In this document: in pieces, positions 56,968 through 61,576 of the stretch
How the letters are laid out: every line of letters begins with the position of its first letter
Position numbering within the stretch: position 1 is the first letter of the stretch
Assembly: GCF_014643915.1 (NCBI RefSeq)
Contig: NZ_BMKE01000005.1
Coordinates: forward strand, 107,124-168,699
Length of the DNA: 61,576 nt
Source: Oceanisphaera marina
GTDB lineage: Bacteria > Pseudomonadota > Gammaproteobacteria > Enterobacterales > Aeromonadaceae
Direction: 5' to 3'
Program-made: the position numbers and the translations under genes
The notes under the pieces: model-generated
What the model was told of the DNA's origin: nothing
The model's input: only the letters and a program-made list of their open reading frames with translations
Databases searched by the model: none

Positions 56968-58470
56968 ATGTCATCGACACCAGCCTATGTGATCGCACTG
57001 GATCAAGGCACCACCTCGTCGCGCGCCATTATTTTTAACGACAAAGCACAGGTCGAAGGCAGCGCCCAGCGGGAGTTTACCCAGATTTATCCTCAACCCG
57101 GCTGGGTCGAACACGATCCCATGGAAATATGGGCCAGCCAGCGCGCAACCCTTACCGAGGTACTGGCCAAAACCGGCATCAGCCCCCAGCAGATTGCCGC
57201 CATCGGTATTACCAATCAGCGTGAAACCACCGTCATCTGGAACAAACACACCGGACGCCCCATTCACAACGCCATTGTCTGGCAATGCCGGCGTACTGCC
57301 GATCTCTGCGAGCAATTAAAAGCAGAGGGGTTGAGTGACTATGTGCAGGACAATACCGGCCTGGTGATCGATGCCTATTTTTCGGCCACCAAGATAAAAT
57401 GGCTACTGGATAACGTGGAAAATGCCCGCGAACAGGCGGAGCAAGGCGAACTATTGTTTGGCACCATAGATACCTGGTTGATCTGGAAACTGACCGAAGG
57501 CCGGGTGCACATCACCGACTACACCAATGCCTCGCGCACCATGTTGTTTAATATCAATACCCTTGAGTGGGACAGCACCCTGCTGGACGCGCTGGATATT
57601 CCGGCGTCACTCTTGCCTGCAGTCAAACCTTCCTGCGAGATATATGGCTATGCCCAGCTCGGTGGCAGCTTGGGTGGCAAGATCCCCATTGCCGGTCTGG
57701 CCGGTGATCAGCAAGCCGCGCTGTTTGGTCAGCTGTGCGTTCATAAAGGCATGGCCAAGAATACCTACGGCACCGGCTGCTTTTTATTGATGAACACCGG
57801 AAACAAGCCGGTTCGATCCCAGCATGGCCTGTTAACCACCCTGGCCATAGGGGCCAAGGGCGAGGTCAATTACGCGCTCGAAGGCTCGGTATTCATGGGC
57901 GGTGCCATTATTCAATGGCTGCGTGACGAGCTAGGCTTAATCCGGTCGGCTGAAGATACCGAGTATTTCGCCAGTAAGGTTGAAAACAGCAACGGCGTGT
58001 ATCTGGTTCCCGCCTTTGTGGGGCTGGGTGCCCCCTACTGGGATCCTTACGCCCGTGGCACCCTGATGGGCTTGAGCCGAGGCGCCAATCGTAATCATAT
58101 TATTCGCGCCGCCCTGGAAGCCATTGCCTACCAGAGCCGCGATATGCTGGATGCCATGCAACAGGAAGCCGATGTGAACTTGACGGAGCTGAAAGTGGAC
58201 GGGGGCGCCGTGGCCAACGAGGTATTAATGCAGTTCCAGGCCGATATCAGCCATATCGACGTTATTCGGCCCAAAATACTGGAAACCACCGCCCTGGGCG
58301 CGGCCTTTCTGGCCGGGCTGGCCGTTGGATTATGGCAAGACACCGGGCAATTGGCGCGCACCTTGGTCCAAGATAAACGTTTCTCCCCTGCCATGAGCCA
58401 ATTGCAGCGTGACACCCTGTATCAAGGTTGGCAAAAAGCGGTAGCACGGTCCCGGCACTGGATTGAATAA
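56968..58470 (+). CDS. glpK: Glycerol kinase
   Basis: Phosphorylates glycerol to glycerol-3-phosphate. It has 500 residues of the FGGY family with [14 protein letters not shown], the substrate segments [13 protein letters not shown] and [16 protein letters not shown] and [15 protein letters not shown], and [14 protein letters not shown]. The loop that in E. coli binds the inhibitor fructose-1,6-bisphosphate (GGKGGTRIP) reads GGSLGGKIP, with the key Arg replaced by Lys (K238). ATG 56968 follows AAGGAGCGCATC. It lies 11 nt after mepA and 38 nt before glpD; no glpF or glpR is near. Confidence 0.97.
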   Translation: MSSTPAYVIALDQGTTSSRAIIFNDKAQVEGSAQREFTQIYPQPGWVEHDPMEIWASQRATLTEVLAKTGISPQQIAAIGITNQRETTVIWNKHTGRPIHNAIVWQCRRTADLCEQLKAEGLSDYVQDNTGLVIDAYFSATKIKWLLDNVENAREQAEQGELLFGTIDTWLIWKLTEGRVHITDYTNASRTMLFNINTLEWDSTLLDALDIPASLLPAVKPSCEIYGYAQLGGSLGGKIPIAGLAGDQQAALFGQLCVHKGMAKNTYGTGCFLLMNTGNKPVRSQHGLLTTLAIGAKGEVNYALEGSVFMGGAIIQWLRDELGLIRSAEDTEYFASKVENSNGVYLVPAFVGLGAPYWDPYARGTLMGLSRGANRNHIIRAALEAIAYQSRDMLDAMQQEADVNLTELKVDGGAVANEVLMQFQADISHIDVIRPKILETTALGAAFLAGLAVGLWQDTGQLARTLVQDKRFSPAMSQLQRDTLYQGWQKAVARSRHWIE

Positions 58471-58508
58471 AGGGGTGTAGTACAACGGCGGCGTTAAAAG
58501 GAAACAGT

Positions 58509-60062
58509 ATGCCAGCAGACGATAAGGCAGTAGATGTGTTGGTCATTGGTGGCGGCGTGAATGGCGTGGGTATTGCCATGGATGCTGCCGGCCGCGGCCT
58601 TAAGGTGGCGTTGTGCGAAATGCATGATCTGGCGTCGGCTACCTCGTCCAACAGCAGCAAATTGATCCATGGCGGGCTGCGTTATTTAGAGCATTACGAA
58701 TTTTGTCTGGTTAAAAAAGCCCTCGCCGAACGAGAAATATTATTGGCCAGCGCGCCCCATATTATGTGGCCGCTGCGTTTTCGCCTGCCCCACCAACCCC
58801 ATTTACGCCCAGCCTGGATGTTGCGCCTGGGTCTGTATCTATACGATCATCTGGCCAAACGCGAGCAATTACCCCGCTCGCGCAGCCTTATTTTCAATGC
58901 CGCCAGCCCACTGAAAAGCAGCATTAACATCGGCTTTGAATATTCCGACGGCTGGGTGGATGATGCACGGCTAGTGGTGCTGTGCGCCATGGCGGCCCGC
59001 CAGCATGGCGCCGAAATAAAGCCTCGCACCCGCTGTATTAAAGCCGTACGCGAACAGGGCCAGTGGCGGGTGACGCTGCAACAGTCCGGTCGCGGCACTC
59101 AAGACGCTCCGCAAGAGCAATATCGCTGCAAGGTGTTGATCAATGCCGCGGGCCCCTGGGCCAGTTCGTTGTTTGACGAAGTGCTAACCCAGCCTGCTCC
59201 CAAGCAGCTGCGCCTGGTCAAAGGCAGCCATATCGTGGTGCCCCGGCTGCACGATGAACCCAACGCCTATATTCTGCAGCATACCGATCAACGTATCGTG
59301 TTTGTCATTCCCTATGAACAGCAGTTCTCACTGATAGGTACCACGGATGTCGACTACCAGGGAGATCCGGCCGAGGCAAAGATAGAGGCCGCAGAGATAG
59401 ACTATTTATGCCAGGTGGTAAACGATCACTTCAAGCGGCAAATCGCCCCCGCAGAGGTGGTATGGAGTTATTCCGGCGTACGCCCCCTGATGAGTGATGA
59501 AAGCGTCAGTCACGAAAAGGTCGATAAAGAGAAGGGCGCTGACACACAAAACGATGCGCAAACCGCCTCTCGGGATTATACCTTTACTCTGGACGCCCCC
59601 AAGGGAAGCGCCCCACTGCTCTCGGTCTTTGGTGGCAAGCTCACCACTTATCGATTATTGAGCGAAGCCGCCGTTGACGCCATAGCGCCGTTCTTTTCCA
59701 AACCCCGAGCCCCCTGGACCAAAAATGCCATACTGCCCGGTGGGCATTTCAGCTCGCAGCCCGCACTGATTGCCGAATTACGGCAACACTATCCCTGGTT
59801 GAGTCACTCAATGCTGCAACGCTTCGCCCGCAGCTACGGCAATCTATGTCAGCATTTTTTACACGATTGCCACGATTTGGCCGCACTGGGCGAGCACTTT
59901 GGCGCAGAGTTATATCAAAAAGAAGTGGATTACTTGATGGACGAAGAATGGGCTTATAGCGCCGAAGATATTCTTTGGCGCCGCAGCAAGCTGGGGCTGG
60001 TGCTTGGCGAAGAGCAACAAGCCCGTCTGCAACAATATATGGAGGCAAAGCAATCTCGCTAA
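58509..60062 (+). CDS. glpD: Aerobic glycerol-3-phosphate dehydrogenase
   Basis: A membrane-associated flavoprotein that oxidises glycerol-3-phosphate to dihydroxyacetone phosphate and reduces quinone. It has 517 residues with the FAD motif VLVIGGGVNGVGIAMDAAGR, SSNSSKLIHGGLRYLEHYEF, VIPYEQQFSLIGTTDVDYQG and VFGGKLTTYR. AAGGAAACAGT precedes the ATG. It follows glpK, and together they form the glycerol pathway. Confidence 0.96.
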   Translation: MPADDKAVDVLVIGGGVNGVGIAMDAAGRGLKVALCEMHDLASATSSNSSKLIHGGLRYLEHYEFCLVKKALAEREILLASAPHIMWPLRFRLPHQPHLRPAWMLRLGLYLYDHLAKREQLPRSRSLIFNAASPLKSSINIGFEYSDGWVDDARLVVLCAMAARQHGAEIKPRTRCIKAVREQGQWRVTLQQSGRGTQDAPQEQYRCKVLINAAGPWASSLFDEVLTQPAPKQLRLVKGSHIVVPRLHDEPNAYILQHTDQRIVFVIPYEQQFSLIGTTDVDYQGDPAEAKIEAAEIDYLCQVVNDHFKRQIAPAEVVWSYSGVRPLMSDESVSHEKVDKEKGADTQNDAQTASRDYTFTLDAPKGSAPLLSVFGGKLTTYRLLSEAAVDAIAPFFSKPRAPWTKNAILPGGHFSSQPALIAELRQHYPWLSHSMLQRFARSYGNLCQHFLHDCHDLAALGEHFGAELYQKEVDYLMDEEWAYSAEDILWRRSKLGLVLGEEQQARLQQYMEAKQSR

Positions 60063-60124
60063 TCCAGGAAAAAGCGACACACGCTCAACTCCCCAAGCCT
60101 TCATCTTCAACAATATGTACCGGC

Positions 60125-60150
60125 AAGGCGGTAAAGGCCGAGACCGCCTT
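60125..60150. terminator. Weak hairpin between glpD and the MscS-like gene
   Basis: AAGGCGGT and ACCGCCTT form an 8-bp stem with a 10-nt loop, overlapping the stop codon of the minus-strand channel gene and 62 nt after glpD. Neither side has a strong T-run, so this is at best a partial terminator. Confidence 0.35.
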
Positions 60151-61315
60151 AATGTTCTATATCACTGCCGTTGTTGGCTGCCACTTGCTTTCGCTCCGGA
60201 TTAAGCCAGGGCTCCAGACCTTTGGCTTCATCAATAAACAGCTGCAAATGCGGAAACGGCATTTCAATATTCGCATCATCCAGCCCCTGCTTGATGCTTT
60301 CCAGCAGCTCGCAAGATATGCGCCCTTTCACTTCCACATCTTTGGAATGCACCCACACCTGGGCACTCAGGTTCAATGACGAGTCCGCCAGCTCGCGCAA
60401 CTGCAGCCGTGGCTGCATTTGGTCGTTGGTAATCACCATGGGGTGCGCAGACAACAAGGGCATAATCACCTCACGGGCATGGGCCACCGACTCTTTATAG
60501 GCAATGCCCAATGGTATGCGAATGCGGGTCGGCCCTTCCACACTGAAGTTGACGATATCCGAAGTGGCCACGCGCTCGTTGGGGATCATGGTAAACACGT
60601 TGTCACGGGTGCGCAGCCAGGTCGTTCTGAAGGCAATGCGGATCACTTTGCCCTCTTCACCGTTAATTTTCACCCAGTCGCCAATGCGAAACGGCCGCTC
60701 TATCAACAAGGTAATACCGGCAATAAAGTTGGCCAGGGTCGACTGTGCCGCAAAGCCCACGGCAATACCCACTATGCCCAAACCGGCCACAATCGATAAC
60801 ACATCAAAACCAAACTGCGCCAATACCGTAATGGTACCCATGGCAATCAATGCCACCGACAGCGTATTTTTACACAACTGCTCTAATGACGAGTCAATAT
60901 GATGACGGGACAGATTCGAGGTCAGCCCCCGTGACAGCAACAGCCAGAGCACGTAAAAGGCCAGCGCCATCAATCCGGCTCGGGCCGCTCCCTTAAGCAT
61001 CGCATCGGGAGCGTTATATTGCGCCAGAATGGCAATAATCACCGCCAGCCCCAGTAAATAGCGCAACACCATGCGTCCGGCAATAAAGGGTTTTTCTCCG
61101 TAACGGGATCGCCCCAGCACCAGTTTAAGCAGGCTGGCCAACAACCAGTACAAGATCCCAAACAGCAGCAGTATCATCACCGACACCAACAGCTGCCCCA
61201 CCACCATAACGGCAAGCTCCTGCCAGTTAAGCCCACTCATGCCCAGGGCATTACTGGTATCCAGCAGGCTTTCTTGAAACTGCTTCCACAGCAGGGTAAA
61301 ACTTGAAGTCGCCAT
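60149..61315 (-). CDS. MscS family mechanosensitive channel
   Basis: An inner-membrane channel of 388 residues. There are about five hydrophobic segments; the pore-lining helix and the beta domain entry are recognisable in VLSIVAGLGIVGIAVGFAAQ, STLANFIAGITLLIERPFRIGD and WVKINGEEGKVIRIAFRTTWLRTRDNVFTMIPN. A GTG two codons upstream (61321) is possible; ATG 61315 has AAGGA eight bases upstream. It is longer than MscS of E. coli (286), with extra N-terminal helices as in YbdG/YnaI-type members. It converges with glpD. Confidence 0.9.
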   Translation of the reverse strand: MATSSFTLLWKQFQESLLDTSNALGMSGLNWQELAVMVVGQLLVSVMILLLFGILYWLLASLLKLVLGRSRYGEKPFIAGRMVLRYLLGLAVIIAILAQYNAPDAMLKGAARAGLMALAFYVLWLLLSRGLTSNLSRHHIDSSLEQLCKNTLSVALIAMGTITVLAQFGFDVLSIVAGLGIVGIAVGFAAQSTLANFIAGITLLIERPFRIGDWVKINGEEGKVIRIAFRTTWLRTRDNVFTMIPNERVATSDIVNFSVEGPTRIRIPLGIAYKESVAHAREVIMPLLSAHPMVITNDQMQPRLQLRELADSSLNLSAQVWVHSKDVEVKGRISCELLESIKQGLDDANIEMPFPHLQLFIDEAKGLEPWLNPERKQVAANNGSDIEH

Positions 61316-61446
61316 CTGCACATCCTTGTTGACAGAGTAGATTCATCATTTAACCACTCTTTATACTATAGCGGTTAGCACTCGGTCGAACGATCATTGG
61401 TCAGGTTTTAGTCTCGCCAACTTCTACATTGGGCTGGCATAAAACA

Positions 61447-61475
61447 TAAGGCCCCGTCAGGGTAACGGGGCCTTA
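61447..61475 (-). terminator. Hairpin, probable terminator of a gene beyond the right edge
   Basis: TAAGGCCCCGT and ACGGGGCCTTA form a perfect 11-bp stem with a 7-nt loop. The minus-strand tail (TGTTTTATG) is T-rich while the plus-strand side is not, so it most likely ends a minus-strand gene entering from the right. Confidence 0.6.
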
Positions 61476-61480
61476 AGCAA

Positions 61481-61576
61481 TCACGTATAACGTATGTGGA
61501 ATTCACTTCCTACTCCCTTTAGCAACATTGAAACTTCAGTCAGTAGCTGATCTTTTCTCCAGGAAATAAAGCTGCG
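61481..61576 (-). CDS. Possible C-terminal fragment of an unidentified gene
   Basis: A minus-strand frame stays open from the right edge to a TGA at 61481-61483 (31 codons, ending GVGSEFHIRYT). The hairpin at 61447-61475 begins 5 nt after this stop, as expected for a real gene end. The fragment is too short to recognise. Confidence 0.3.
   Translation of the reverse strand, partial: RSFISWRKDQLLTEVSMLLKGVGSEFHIRYT

Overview
This window is a core-genome stretch of a gammaproteobacterium. Gene content, gene order and protein similarity (remembered, not searched) fit Aeromonadales, probably near Oceanimonas, Oceanisphaera or Zobellella; the genus is inference. Almost every gene is housekeeping and intact. 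I found no prophage, insertion sequence with a transposase, CRISPR array, toxin-antitoxin pair or defence island. The less ordinary material is in the intergenic DNA (dispersed inverted-repeat elements, an unassigned structured RNA candidate, a hairpin ahead of selD) and in a repeat expansion inside RNase E.

Layout. 1-454: four tandem initiator tRNA genes, the first cut by the window edge. 723-7273 (minus): zapC, pyrD and the large NAD glutamate dehydrogenase. 7527-7888: a MITE-like repeat. 7976-14011 (minus): DUF2835, pepN, prc, proQ, msrC. 14080-17901: an ABC exporter, SOS gene yebG with a perfect LexA palindrome, a candidate small RNA and a Bcr-type MFS pump. 17996-19375 (minus): qmcA and an NfeD partner. 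19578-30199 (minus): the classic fatty-acid cluster yceD-rpmF-plsX-fabH-fabD-fabG-acpP-fabF-pabC-mltG-tmk-holB-ycfH. 30353-36242: yceF, a HAD phosphatase, rluC and the divergent rne. 36472-40759 (minus): a low-molecular-weight phosphatase, asmA, dcd and apbC, divergent from metG (40987-43023). 43213-47075 (minus): sdaA, nudL, pabB. 47265-53400: fumarase, acyP/rlmI, the selD-selU selenium pair and a metallo-beta-lactamase-fold hydrolase. 53517-61315: an HBM-type chemoreceptor, a small membrane protein, mepA-glpK-glpD and an MscS-like channel. A possible partial gene enters from the right edge.

How the genes work together. The plsX-fab-acpP block makes acyl-ACP and starts phospholipid synthesis; rpmF and yceD tie it to ribosome production. 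pabB and pabC sit apart but make p-aminobenzoate for folate. pyrD, dcd and tmk serve pyrimidine and dTTP supply. proQ-prc, mltG and mepA concern RNA regulation and peptidoglycan turnover. rne and rluC are divergent RNA-metabolism genes. selD and selU form a 2-selenouridine tRNA modification pathway. glpK and glpD route glycerol into glycolysis.

Start codons were chosen from Shine-Dalgarno placement and family N-termini. Several genes appear to use TTG (prc, the nfeD partner, ycfH, plsX) or GTG (pyrD, holB, fabF, selD, selU).
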